Source: Motiliproteus coralliicola
GTDB lineage: Bacteria > Pseudomonadota > Gammaproteobacteria > Pseudomonadales > Balneatricaceae
Assembly: GCF_003345655.1 (NCBI RefSeq)
Contig: NZ_QQOH01000001.1
Span: 992,001-1,056,000 of the forward strand
Length of the DNA stretch: 64,000 nucleotides
Reading direction: 5' to 3'
Made by a program: the position numbers and the translations under genes. The notes beneath the pieces were generated by a model. The model was not told the DNA's origin. It searched no databases and saw only the letters and a program-made list of their open reading frames with translations. Below are positions 34,615 through 43,150 of the stretch, piece by piece (the stretch's first letter is position 1; every line of letters begins with the position of its first letter).

Positions 34615-36335
34615 TAGTGCTGTCCCGATTGAAGAGGCGCTAAGGGCATAAACCAGTCGTCGCTGAACGGCTTACCGATATCTTCCAGCAGCGGTGCGCC
34701 CTGGAACATGGTGTTGCGGACCCAAAGCCGCGAGCGGGGATCAAACTTACCCACCCCGAAGAACGCCAGTTTGCAGCGCAACAGGTGCATCGGCAGGATA
34801 TTGCGATCCAGCAGGTTGGCCTGGATATCGCCGTAGACGCAGCGGCTCATGCTCTGAATCCGACGCACGATGCCGCGCATCTTCGGTCGCGCCACCATAA
34901 AGCGGGCGGTCGTGTGTTCGGGGTGCTCGGCGATATAGCCGCACAGCTGCTCGTAACATTTGCTGACCGCATAACCGACCCCCAGCGCCATCTGTTTCTG
35001 CTTCGCTTCGGCATCGGCAACGCTGCCCAGTCGGGGCTCCATCTTCTCTTCGGAACGGTACCAGCAGGTCTCACGAGCCCCTTCCGCGGTGAAGTCGATC
35101 TCCAGTGCCCAGGCGTAGCGGGTCTCGATAATCTGCTTGAGCTCTTGCAGCGGCATCAGCGGATCGAGATCCAGGTTCTCTTCGGCGGAATGGAAGTCTT
35201 CCAGCTCATCCACCAGCTCCGGGTAGATCTCCAGCGCGATCGACACCAGCATCTCCTGGCCCTGCAGCGAACAGTTGGCTTCGCTCCAGCCTAGCAGTGC
35301 ATCCCAGTTGTCGAAACCGGCAGCCGTGTGCTGCTGCAGCGCGGCCAGATCCTCCAGCACCTGGCGGTTGTTGTCGGTCTGCCAGTCGTCTTCGGTGACG
35401 GTGTCGCGGGTATGCTGGGCGCAGCGCTCGATCAGGCTGCTCAGTTCCTGTTGCACCCGGCTGTTGACGCAACCCAGCGCACGGATACGGGCCAGCGCCA
35501 GCTCACGCATCTCAACCCATTGGTTGATCAACAACGGATGGTTGACCAGATAGGGCGCCATTCCCAGACCGGTCGAGTTACCGATACCGAAGTAGCGCTT
35601 GATCTCGTCTTGCATCGGTTGGAAGCGCTGCGGGGATCTGTGGCGGGCGATGTGCTCGGCCTGCAGCAGGCTGAAGTTACGCAGCATCAGGCAGACGAAC
35701 ATCTCACCGGCAAACGGGCGGGCGAAGTCCAGGTGCTTGGTCCGCACCTTCTCCCAGTCGGCCATGCCCAGCTTACCGCTGCCGTAGACCGCGGTGGTGC
35801 GGTAGAGGTAACCGACATTCTTGATCCGCTCGATATCCGGCTGCTGCCCGTTGGCCAGTTGTTCGACCACGTAATCGAAGTTACGCGCACTGCGGTTGGC
35901 CCGCGACAGAACGAAGACCCGAGCGTCGACGCGTCCGGCTTCCTGCTTGGGCACATTCTGACGCAGCTGCTCCAGATAGTCGGCCTCGACACGCCCCTCG
36001 ACCAGCGCCATTGTTAGGTCCCACTTGGTGGCGATAACCCGGTCGTTCCGCTCTTCCGGTGACAGATAGTCGGAGAACAGCACAAAACTGTACAAGCCGT
36101 TGGGGGCCTGTACCTCGTAGATCACGGTACCGTAGCCATCGGCATCGAGCTCAAACTTAATCGGCTCGATGGCCCAGCGCTCACGCATGATCCGGCGGAT
36201 CAGAGTACGCATAAAGCTCAAGCGACTCTGGTGCATCGCCCCCAGCCGCTCCAGATCCATAACTTGACTCGGCGGCCTTAAAGGCAGCGCATGCTCACCC
36301 CGCATGGAGGCTTGGATGGCAGTGGTAGTCGTCAT
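34614..36335 (-). CDS. Unassigned 573-residue cytosolic protein
   Basis: I do not recognise this protein. It is soluble, without signal peptide, membrane helix or a known nucleotide-binding motif, and it is rich in charged helices. Notable segments are GYGTVIYEVQAPNGLYSFVLFSD (here cut: ~65-88), a YLSPEERNDRVIATKWDL stretch, GNSTGLGMAPYLVNHPLL near 255, and cysteine-containing parts near 305 and 420-450. An AGAGG element lies nine bases before the ATG. It overlaps the 249-residue gene by one base, and a terminator follows that gene, so the pair is one unit. A perfect inverted repeat 110 bases upstream may be its operator. No neighbour suggests a pathway. Confidence 0.7.
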   Translation of the reverse strand: MTTTTAIQASMRGEHALPLRPPSQVMDLERLGAMHQSRLSFMRTLIRRIMRERWAIEPIKFELDADGYGTVIYEVQAPNGLYSFVLFSDYLSPEERNDRVIATKWDLTMALVEGRVEADYLEQLRQNVPKQEAGRVDARVFVLSRANRSARNFDYVVEQLANGQQPDIERIKNVGYLYRTTAVYGSGKLGMADWEKVRTKHLDFARPFAGEMFVCLMLRNFSLLQAEHIARHRSPQRFQPMQDEIKRYFGIGNSTGLGMAPYLVNHPLLINQWVEMRELALARIRALGCVNSRVQQELSSLIERCAQHTRDTVTEDDWQTDNNRQVLEDLAALQQHTAAGFDNWDALLGWSEANCSLQGQEMLVSIALEIYPELVDELEDFHSAEENLDLDPLMPLQELKQIIETRYAWALEIDFTAEGARETCWYRSEEKMEPRLGSVADAEAKQKQMALGVGYAVSKCYEQLCGYIAEHPEHTTARFMVARPKMRGIVRRIQSMSRCVYGDIQANLLDRNILPMHLLRCKLAFFGVGKFDPRSRLWVRNTMFQGAPLLEDIGKPFSDDWFMPLAPLQSGQH

Positions 36336-36864
36336 TATTGTTATCCTCTTAAGCTACACATCAGTATGGATAAGCCTGCGAATCTCAGCATCGTTTTCGG
36401 GTGGCTATTACTTCATGACAGCCATCGCTAGGGTAGAAACCATCATGCAACGACAGTTGCATTGATCGGCTGCTAAGCTGCGATTCCGATGTTGTACACC
36501 AGACGCGTCTTGCTTGTGTTGTGTGACTCATTGTTGACCGGAAATCTAATTCCACTCAAATCAAAAGGATAAATCATTCGATAATTGAAACTTATCGGAT
36601 GCTGTTTTGTAATTATTTTTCCTTAGCGGAAGTAATAATTTACCGGCTGATAGCATTCAATGGCTTGAGTGACATGACCTACTGCCGAGCTAGAGCGGCA
36701 GTAGGTTGGATATCACTGGAGGTGATCAGGAAAACCAATTCAAATTCTGGCTGATTGGGTAAGGTTCTTGGTCTGCTGACAAAGCTGTCGGCCAGTATTG
36801 TCAACACAGCGCCCGCTCCTGGGCAGACACGGAAATCAGATTTCGACTGAGTAGGCGGCAGCTA
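36336..36864. other. AT-rich intergenic region with dyads
   Basis: No gene is visible. It holds a perfect 7-base inverted repeat, ATGCAAC and GTTGCAT with a 4-base spacer (36445-36462), and a perfect 10-base stem, CCTACTGCCG and CGGCAGTAGG, over 8 bases (36678-36705). The composition is more AT-rich than the flanks. Confidence 0.5.
36445..36462. promoter_or_regulatory. Candidate operator of the 573-residue gene
   Basis: ATGCAAC-GACA-GTTGCAT is a perfect dyad 110 bases upstream of the start at 36335. Shape and position suggest a dimeric repressor or activator site; no regulator is identified. Confidence 0.4.
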
Positions 36865-36984
36865 TCAACACAAAGAAGCCCCTGACGACCTATCGGCCTG
36901 TGTCTGGGGCACCAATTTACACAGCATCATGTCGTTAATAAGGCGCTGGCGTAACGGGCTGATGGGGGAGTTGGAAGTGTTCAT
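36865..36984 (-). pseudogene. Integrase N-terminal remnant
   Basis: An ATG at 36984 with AGGAGC seven bases upstream opens a 39-codon frame, MNTSNSPISPLRQRLINDMM onward. It resembles the first residues of tyrosine-type site-specific integrases (typically ISPLRQRMIDDMxLRxLSPxTQ). It then diverges after PQTQ and stops at 36865. No catalytic R, H or Y motif follows in any frame that I can see, so only the N-terminus remains. It marks an old mobile-element insertion. The match is from memory of the family and the fragment is short. Confidence 0.5.
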
Positions 36985-36993
36985 GATACAGCT

Positions 36994-37035
36994 CCTATGA
37001 AGAAGCAGAGGGAAAAGTCCCTCCACTTCTCATAG
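36994..37035. repeat. Long imperfect inverted repeat before the integrase remnant
   Basis: CTATGA, GAAG and GAGGGA on the left pair with TCCCTC, CTTC and TCATAG on the right, about 16 base pairs with two small interruptions. The left arm abuts the ribosome site of the integrase remnant, so the hairpin could have controlled its translation. Confidence 0.6.
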
Positions 37036-37255
37036 GACAGTGCAGCCGGGGGCTGCGGTGGCGAGGCACTTGTTACGAGGATACGTGGTGGCACCCCTAC
37101 CGCGCGAGCGGTTTAGTCCAAGGGGCCATTTAGAGCTCCGCATTGGTTAAAATTAATTTAGGAAAGAGGACATTAGATTATTGCTGGAGGCGTAAACGCC
37201 CAATCCTGGCCCTCTTTCTCTTAAGGAAGCGAAGTACGGCAATCCCTGATCGCAG
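37036..37255. other. Intergenic region, GC-rich then AT-rich
   Basis: No gene is visible. A GC-rich block (37045-37130) has short self-complementary segments such as AGCCGGGGGCT and CCGCGCGAGCGG, and may be the residue of a mobile-element end. No clear terminator for the oxidoreductase gene was found. Confidence 0.3.
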
Positions 37256-38242
37256 TTAAGGCGCAGCGGTTAGCACCACCTTGCCAATCGCCTTACCCGA
37301 TGACAACCGATCGTGGGCCTCGGCCACCTGCCACAGGCTGAACTGACTATCATCGATCAGCGGGATAATTTTTCCCTGATCCACCAGTTCGGCAACCTTA
37401 GTCAAGATCTCCCCGTGGTGGGCCTGGCCCTGACGGTGCACCATGGGGATGAGCATTAACACACTATGAAAACTCAAGCCCTTTAGCGCAACCGGAACTG
37501 CATCATCGATAGGTAAAATAGTAGCGACTGCACCGTTGTAACGGGCGGCATCGAAACTGTTTTTAATGTTATCACCGGCGACGGTATCGAAGACCGCATC
37601 GAAGCCCTTACCTGCGGTGCACTGCTCAACATAATCGGCCACCGACTGCTGCTCAACATTCACCGTATGATCGGCGCCCAACAGCCGCGCCTGTTGCTCT
37701 GTTCTCGACCGTGTTGTAACCGTCACTGTTGCCCCCAAGTGCTTGCCGAGTTGCAGCGCAACATGACCGACGCCGCCAGTTGCAGCGTGAACGAGTAAGC
37801 TATCGCCTTGCTGAATGCGCAGCTTATCAACCAGCGCCTCCCAAGCCGTAATCGATACCAACGGCAGCGCCGCGGCTTCGGCCATACTGAGGCGCTTGGG
37901 CTTGTGCGCTACCAGGTCTGCATCGACCAACATATATTCGGCCAAGGCACCGTCGATACCGGCAATCCCACCGGCACAGCCATAGATCTCATCACCGACG
38001 CTAAACTTGCTAACACCCTCGCCAACGGCAACCACGACACCGGCGACATCGCCGTGTAACACCTCTGGCAGGTTGGCTGACCATGGCGTCTCTGCCGAGC
38101 GCAGCATGATATCGAGCGGGTTAACACTGCTCGCCTTCACCTCGACAACGAGATGTCCCGCCACGACCTCGGGCTTTGCACGCTCCACCTGCTGGAACAC
38201 ACTGCTATCGCCGAGTTTATTAATAATCATTGCCTTCATCAT
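37256..38242 (-). CDS. Zinc-independent quinone oxidoreductase-like enzyme (MDR superfamily)
   Basis: The ATG at 38242 has AGAGG close upstream; a longer frame would overlap the divergent LysR gene. The ~328-residue protein is a medium-chain reductase: N-terminal GroES-like part with VVEVKASSVNPLDIMLRSA, then a nucleotide-binding Rossmann domain starting LLVHAATGGVGHVALQLGKH, and VVLT at the end. The catalytic zinc cysteine pattern of alcohol dehydrogenases is absent. It likely reduces quinones or enals with NADPH. It diverges from a LysR gene with about 125 bases between starts, so it is probably that regulator's target. This pair seems richer in A+T than the flanking genes. Confidence 0.88.
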   Translation of the reverse strand: MMKAMIINKLGDSSVFQQVERAKPEVVAGHLVVEVKASSVNPLDIMLRSAETPWSANLPEVLHGDVAGVVVAVGEGVSKFSVGDEIYGCAGGIAGIDGALAEYMLVDADLVAHKPKRLSMAEAAALPLVSITAWEALVDKLRIQQGDSLLVHAATGGVGHVALQLGKHLGATVTVTTRSRTEQQARLLGADHTVNVEQQSVADYVEQCTAGKGFDAVFDTVAGDNIKNSFDAARYNGAVATILPIDDAVPVALKGLSFHSVLMLIPMVHRQGQAHHGEILTKVAELVDQGKIIPLIDDSQFSLWQVAEAHDRLSSGKAIGKVVLTAAP

Positions 38243-38366
38243 TGATGCCTCTTTTTTCGGTTGCTGAATGAGGCATATCATAATCATTGTCTTTTTCGCT
38301 ATACATGCATCAATATAGAAAATATATTTGCTTTTTAGGCAAAATAAAATCGCAAGGGAGAACCCG

Positions 38367-39254
38367 GTGCTAACCCGATTGCAGTACTTTAACGCTATTG
38401 TTGAGCTGGGAAGCATTTCGGCGGCAAGCCAGTATTTTGATATTCAGCCCTCATCTATCTCACGGCAACTGGCCAACCTAGAGCGTGAACTCGGTGTCAG
38501 GCTGCTTAACAGAACAACCCGCAATCTCGGCTTAACCGAGGCAGGCCAGCAGTACTACGCCTACTCGCGTCGCATCGTCGCTGAGCTGGACGAGGCCAAG
38601 CGAGCGGTTAACGACATGCAGCAGCAAGCCAAGGGGCGACTCAAGGTCAGCATGACCGTCGGCTTTGGCGAGGCGGTGGTTCTGCCGTCGATGGCGACAT
38701 TTAAACAGCAATACCCGGAGGTAGAATTAGAGCTGGAGCTGACCGAGAGGGTCGTCGACATGGTGGAGGAGAATGTCGATGTGGCGATTCGTAGCGGCAT
38801 CCTGCCCGATTCCAGCCTAGTGGCCAAAAAGCTGATGGCCAACGATTTTATCCTCTGCGCCAGCCCCGAGTTCATCAAGCAACACGGCAGCCCCGCCACA
38901 GTCGCAGAGATCACCCAGTTTCCCTGTATTCAATATGGCTACAGCGGCTGGAAAAACTGGTACTTGATCGACAATAAAGGCGCCGAAAAAATAGCCCTCA
39001 CTTCCCATATCGTGGTCAATACCGTGCAAGGGCAAAAACAGCTCATCATTAATCACGCCGGTTTGGCATTGATTCCTCGCTGGGCTGTCTCCAAGGAGTT
39101 ATCCCGGGGGCAGCTCTGTCGAGTACTCAGCGAAGATGAATTTAGTCCACAGGAAAGTCCGAGCTCGACCTATGCTATTTATTTAAAACGCGATTTAGTG
39201 GCCCCCAAAGTTAAAGTCTTTGTTGATTTCATTGCCGGCCTGAAAGCAGGCTGA
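38367..39254 (+). CDS. LysR-family regulator of the quinone oxidoreductase
   Basis: The GTG at 38367 is chosen: AAGGGAGA lies at proper spacing and translation then starts MLTRLQYFNAIVELGSISAA, normal for LysR. The 295-residue protein has a helix-turn-helix at ~3-60 (SSISRQLANLERELGVRLLN) and a ligand domain at ~88-290. It belongs to the CrgA-like branch that commonly sits divergent to oxidoreductase genes. It likely controls the reductase encoded at 37256-38242. Confidence 0.88.
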   Translation: MLTRLQYFNAIVELGSISAASQYFDIQPSSISRQLANLERELGVRLLNRTTRNLGLTEAGQQYYAYSRRIVAELDEAKRAVNDMQQQAKGRLKVSMTVGFGEAVVLPSMATFKQQYPEVELELELTERVVDMVEENVDVAIRSGILPDSSLVAKKLMANDFILCASPEFIKQHGSPATVAEITQFPCIQYGYSGWKNWYLIDNKGAEKIALTSHIVVNTVQGQKQLIINHAGLALIPRWAVSKELSRGQLCRVLSEDEFSPQESPSSTYAIYLKRDLVAPKVKVFVDFIAGLKAG

Positions 39255-39332
39255 AAATGTCTGCTGAGGGGCCAGAAGCCACAACTCAGAGACATCGCGT
39301 TGATGTCCGCTCGTGGACAGCTCCTGTCCTGA

Positions 39333-39464
39333 CTAGGCGCTAAGAGCTGCAAAATAGGCGTCCGCTTTCATGCTTCTGGCGAGCTGGGATGGTTGCAGTG
39401 GCGAGAGGTTATAAGTGGCTGCAATGGGGCGTAAGCTGCCGTTCTGATAAAACACGCTAAGCAT
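39333..39464 (-). CDS. Possible small open frame or gene remnant
   Basis: An ATG at 39464 opens 43 codons ending AYFAALSA; the frame is open from about 39503. The composition is protein-like (MLSVFYQNGSLRPIAATYNL). There is no good ribosome site and no recognised family. It lies just 3' of the LysR gene at 39537 in a different frame, so it could be the tail of a lost gene. Confidence 0.25.
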   Translation of the reverse strand: MLSVFYQNGSLRPIAATYNLSPLQPSQLARSMKADAYFAALSA

Positions 39465-39536
39465 CCGTCTTTCTCGTAGCTGTCCAACCAAACTAGCCAA
39501 CTGATGCCGCTATCTCATCGGGCTCGATCAATCCTG

Positions 39537-40442
39537 CTATGTCTGATCACCCTGCTGACTTCTGGCAAGGATAAAGTCGACCAGCGCTTTGGCTGGCGGT
39601 GTCAGCGATCGGCTATTGAGGGTCACGATGCCGATTCGTCGTATTACCGTCGGCGTCTTCAGCGGAATAAACGTCAGCGTCTTGCTCTCTTGCGGGAAGG
39701 CGTACCAGGGTAGCGTGGTGACCCCAAAGCCCGCCTCCAGCATCGCAATCAACGAGATCATGTTGGAGATATAGAACTGGGAGGCGCCCAAAAGCGGACG
39801 GGCTTCGCTGTCTTCCAGCAGACGCGAGGTGCCGTTGCCGATCAAGCGGTGCTTTCGCAGCTCCTTCCAGTGCAGCTCGGTACTGTCGGCCAATGGGTGG
39901 TCGTTGGGGCAGACTACGCCGATCCGGTCTTCCCAAATCGGGATAAAGGTTTTATCGGTGTGCTCTTGTTCGTGGAACAGGTGGGCGATGCCGAAGTCGA
40001 CCTTCTGCTCCTCGACCATCTTCAGCACCGCGTTGGAATTGTCGTCGAAGAAGCTGACATGCAGGTCCGGGGTTTCGCCGACAAACTCCGACAACAGCGC
40101 CGGCAGAACCCGGCTGGCGATCGACGGTACCGAAGCCAAACGCAGATGGCCGGTCTTGTTCTCTGCCAGCAACACCATGTCCTCGACGACGCGATCGTGG
40201 TGGGCGATCAGTTCCTTGGCCTGGAGCAGAAACTGTTGCCCGAAGGGGGTCAACTCGGCCCGGGTGGTTTTCTGGTTCAGCTTTTCAAACAGCGCCTCGC
40301 CCAGCTTGCCTTCCAGATCCTTAATCGACAGCGAGATCGCCGGTTGCGAGCGGTGGGCTTTCTCGGCCGCGGCATGAAATCCCTTTAATTCGGCGACCCA
40401 AACGAAGTGGCGGAGTTGAGCAATCTTGAATTCGGGCAGCAT
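39537..40442 (-). CDS. LysR-family regulator of the aldehyde dehydrogenase operon
   Basis: The 301-residue protein starts MLPEFKIAQLRHFVWVAELK, with CAGGAGC at good spacing before the ATG. The helix-turn-helix (~8-66) contains SQPAISLSIKDLEGKLGEAL; a ligand-binding domain follows (~90-295). It diverges from the aldehyde dehydrogenase gene with 106 bases between starts and is the probable activator of that operon. The gap contains an AT-rich dyad suited to a T-N11-A box. Confidence 0.9.
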   Translation of the reverse strand: MLPEFKIAQLRHFVWVAELKGFHAAAEKAHRSQPAISLSIKDLEGKLGEALFEKLNQKTTRAELTPFGQQFLLQAKELIAHHDRVVEDMVLLAENKTGHLRLASVPSIASRVLPALLSEFVGETPDLHVSFFDDNSNAVLKMVEEQKVDFGIAHLFHEQEHTDKTFIPIWEDRIGVVCPNDHPLADSTELHWKELRKHRLIGNGTSRLLEDSEARPLLGASQFYISNMISLIAMLEAGFGVTTLPWYAFPQESKTLTFIPLKTPTVIRRIGIVTLNSRSLTPPAKALVDFILARSQQGDQT

Positions 40443-40484
40443 GTTACCGGCTCCTGGTAAGTAAACCTTATCGTCGAATAGAGA

Positions 40485-40530
40485 TTATTAATTTTTATTA
40501 TTACAGCACGACTCCTATGATGGATCCATC
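40485..40530. promoter_or_regulatory. LysR/ALDH intergenic control elements
   Basis: An AT-rich tract with partial dyad symmetry (ATTATTAATTTTTATTATT, ~40483-40502) is followed by the perfect 12-base palindrome GATGGATCCATC (40519-40530), 18 bases before the ALDH start codon. These are candidate sites for the LysR protein. Confidence 0.45.
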
Positions 40531-40548
40531 ACTAATCGGGAGGTCAAT

Positions 40549-41994
40549 ATGTCTGATTCTGTTTTTCGTAATTTCATCGCAGGCGAGTGGGTAGAGGGTA
40601 ATAACGGAAGTGTCGCCAACGTTAGCCCCGCGGATACCAGCGATGTCATCGGTCATTACGCCCAAGCCGATAGCGCCCAAACCGAAGCCGCTATCGCCGC
40701 CGCAGCCGCCGGCCAAGTCGAGTGGGCCAAGAGCGGTCTGGAACAACGTTACTCCGTGCTGATGGCGATCGGCGACGAGCTGATCGAACGTAAAAACGAG
40801 CTGGGTGAGATCCTGGCCCGTGAAGAGGGCAAGACCCTGGCCGAGGGTGTCGGTGAGACTTACCGCTCCGGTCAGTTCTTCCACTACTACGCCGCCGAAG
40901 TGCTGCGTCAGATGGGTGAAACCGCCGATTCGGTCCGTCCCGGCATCGAGATCGAGACCCGCCGTGAACCGGTCGGTGTCGTCGGCATCATCACACCCTG
41001 GAACTTCCCCACCGCCACCGGTGCCTGGAAGATCGCCCCGGCGCTGGCGTTCGGTAACGCCGTGGTCTGGAAACCGGCCAACCAGGTCCCGGCCTCAGCC
41101 TGGGCACTGACCGAGATCATCTCCCGTCAGAATCTACCTGCTGGTACTTTCAACCTGGTCATGGGCCCGGGCTCGCAGGTTGGCGACGTGCTGATCAATT
41201 CCCGTGGTATCAACGCCCTGACCTTCACCGGCTCGCTGGAGACCGGTCGCAAGGTGGCCGCCGCAACCGCCGTCAACCTGGTCAAATGCCAGTTGGAGAT
41301 GGGAAGCAAGAACGCCCTGGTGGTACTGGATGACGCCGATCTGGCCAATGCCGTCGAGTGTGCCGTCGGTGGCGCCTACGGCGGTACCGGTCAGAAGTGC
41401 ACCGCCTCTTCCCGCCTGATCGTCACCGAAGGGATCCACGATCGCTTCGTCGACGCGATGGTGGAGCGGATGAAGAAGCTGGTGGTAGGTCACCCGCTCA
41501 AGGAAGGCGTCCATATCGGTGCGGTTGCCGATGCACGCCAGATGGAGCAGAACCTGGAGTACCTGGAGCTGGCCAAGAAAGAAGGCGGCAAGCTGGTCTA
41601 CGGCGGTGAGGTATTGAGCGAAGAGAAAGAAGGCTACTACCTGCAGCCGGCGCTGTTCACCGAGACCACCAACGCCATGACCATCAACCGCGAAGAGGCC
41701 TTCGCGCCGATCGCCTGCGTCATCAAGGTGAAGGATTACGACGAGGCCCTGGCGACCCTGAACGATACCAACTTCGGTCTGACCGGCGGTATCTGCACCC
41801 AGTCGCTGAAATACGCCTCCGACTTCAAGCGCAACGCCAAGACCGGCTGCGTGATGGTCAACCTGCCGACCGCGGGTACCGACTACCACGTACCGTTCGG
41901 CGGCCGTAAGGATTCCAGCTTTGGCCCACGTGAACAGGGAACCTACGCCAAAGAGTTTTACACCGTTGTGAAGACAACCTACATCAGCGCCTGA
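40549..41994 (+). CDS. Aldehyde dehydrogenase, 2-oxoglutarate-semialdehyde/succinate-semialdehyde type
   Basis: The 481-residue enzyme oxidises an aldehyde with NAD(P). Active-site residues are visible: N152 (ITPWNFP), K175, E250 (QLEMGSKN) and nucleophile C284 (GGTGQKCTASSRL). The overall sequence is closest, from memory, to dehydrogenases of 2-oxoglutarate semialdehyde, although related substrates such as betaine aldehyde cannot be excluded. GGGAGGT precedes the ATG. The dipeptidase-family gene follows with 27 bases between the stop and its start codon, then a BCCT carrier; a terminator closes the unit. The context points to catabolism of an imported N-compound. Confidence 0.93.
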   Translation: MSDSVFRNFIAGEWVEGNNGSVANVSPADTSDVIGHYAQADSAQTEAAIAAAAAGQVEWAKSGLEQRYSVLMAIGDELIERKNELGEILAREEGKTLAEGVGETYRSGQFFHYYAAEVLRQMGETADSVRPGIEIETRREPVGVVGIITPWNFPTATGAWKIAPALAFGNAVVWKPANQVPASAWALTEIISRQNLPAGTFNLVMGPGSQVGDVLINSRGINALTFTGSLETGRKVAAATAVNLVKCQLEMGSKNALVVLDDADLANAVECAVGGAYGGTGQKCTASSRLIVTEGIHDRFVDAMVERMKKLVVGHPLKEGVHIGAVADARQMEQNLEYLELAKKEGGKLVYGGEVLSEEKEGYYLQPALFTETTNAMTINREEAFAPIACVIKVKDYDEALATLNDTNFGLTGGICTQSLKYASDFKRNAKTGCVMVNLPTAGTDYHVPFGGRKDSSFGPREQGTYAKEFYTVVKTTYISA

Positions 41995-42021
41995 TTCGAC
42001 TCAGTGCCTGGAGGTATTGCC

Positions 42022-43020
42022 ATGCATAACGAACTGCACAATGAAATGATCGTGATCGACGGACTCCAGTACTCCAACTGGAACCGTTCGATCTTCGAAC
42101 AGCTGCGCCAAGGCGGTGTCACGATGGTCCACGCGACCATCGTGTACCACGAGCAGATCCGTGAAACGCTGATGCGGATCGCCGAGTGGAACCGTCACTT
42201 CGAGCAGCACGGCGATCTGATCATGCCGATCAAGAGTGCCGAGGATATCCGGGTCGCCAAGCGGCTCGGCAAGGTCGGCATCATGTTCGGGGCGCAGAAC
42301 TGCTCCCCGATCGAAGACGACATCGGCATGGTCGAGGTGATGCGCGAGCTGAACCTGATGATCATGCAGCTGACCTACAACAACCAGAGCCTGCTGGCCT
42401 GCGGCTGCTACGAAGCCGAAGACAGCGGCGTCACCCGCTTCGGTCGCCAGGCGATCAAGGAGATGAACCGGGTCGGCATGGTGGTGGACATGAGCCACAG
42501 CGGCGAGCGCAGCACCCTGGAGGCGATCGAAATTTCCGAACGTCCGATCGTGATCTCCCACGCCAACCCGCTGAGCTTCCACGAAGCCAAGCGCAACAAG
42601 TCCGACAAGGTCCTGAAGGCGCTGGGTGAATCCGGTGGATTGCTGGGCTTCAGCCTCTACCCGTTCCACCTCAAGAATGGCCCGGACTGCAGCCTGGATG
42701 ATTTCTGCGACATGGTCGCCAGCACTGCCGACCTGATGGGAATCGACCGGATCGGCATCGGTACCGACCTGTGCCAGGAGCAACCGCTGTCAGTACTGGA
42801 GTGGATGCGAAACGGTCGCTGGTCCAAAGAGATGGACTACGGCGAGGGCTCCAAGAGCAACGCCGACTGGCCGCGCCCGCTGTCCTGGTTCCGTGACAGT
42901 CGGGACTTTCCCAACATCACCAACGGTCTGCTGGCCCGGGGATTCAGCCCCGAGGATGTGGCCAAGGTGATGGGAATGAACTGGCTCAACTTCCTCGACG
43001 ATGGGTTAAAACCCGGCTAG
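42022..43020 (+). CDS. Atypical membrane-dipeptidase (M19) family protein
   Basis: The ATG at 42022 has GGAGGT six bases upstream; the frame extends to a GTG at 42004. The 332-residue protein is a TIM-barrel M19 member: VIDGLQYSNWNRSIF, GIMFGAQNC, VVDMSHSG, IVISHANP and GIGTDL. Three of the usual zinc ligands are changed: the HxD at 15-17 is L-Q-Y and the bridging Glu is Q92. H159, H180 and the late Asp remain. It resembles the M19-like protein near the glycine betaine genes of Pseudomonas aeruginosa (PA5396, from memory), which suggests a role in N-compound catabolism other than peptide cleavage. Confidence 0.88.
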   Translation: MHNELHNEMIVIDGLQYSNWNRSIFEQLRQGGVTMVHATIVYHEQIRETLMRIAEWNRHFEQHGDLIMPIKSAEDIRVAKRLGKVGIMFGAQNCSPIEDDIGMVEVMRELNLMIMQLTYNNQSLLACGCYEAEDSGVTRFGRQAIKEMNRVGMVVDMSHSGERSTLEAIEISERPIVISHANPLSFHEAKRNKSDKVLKALGESGGLLGFSLYPFHLKNGPDCSLDDFCDMVASTADLMGIDRIGIGTDLCQEQPLSVLEWMRNGRWSKEMDYGEGSKSNADWPRPLSWFRDSRDFPNITNGLLARGFSPEDVAKVMGMNWLNFLDDGLKPG

Positions 43021-43150
43021 CTCACCCCGGCTAAATCGACCCGAACTGCTCGTTCTACCTAACCCCGATAGCGCGGACCGAACCGGCCCCGCGCCGTCAA
43101 AGTAATGCCCTGATAAACCTATAAAAATTAAGATCCATCAGGAGACTATA

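Noticed and set aside
35328-36017. 229-codon frame opposite the 573-residue gene
   Set aside because: The minus-strand gene is coupled to its neighbour and has a ribosome site; the opposite frame does not.
37036-37140. Integron attC site or riboswitch in the GC-rich block
   Set aside because: Core GTTRRRY/RYYYAAC sites are not paired correctly and no known riboswitch core fits.
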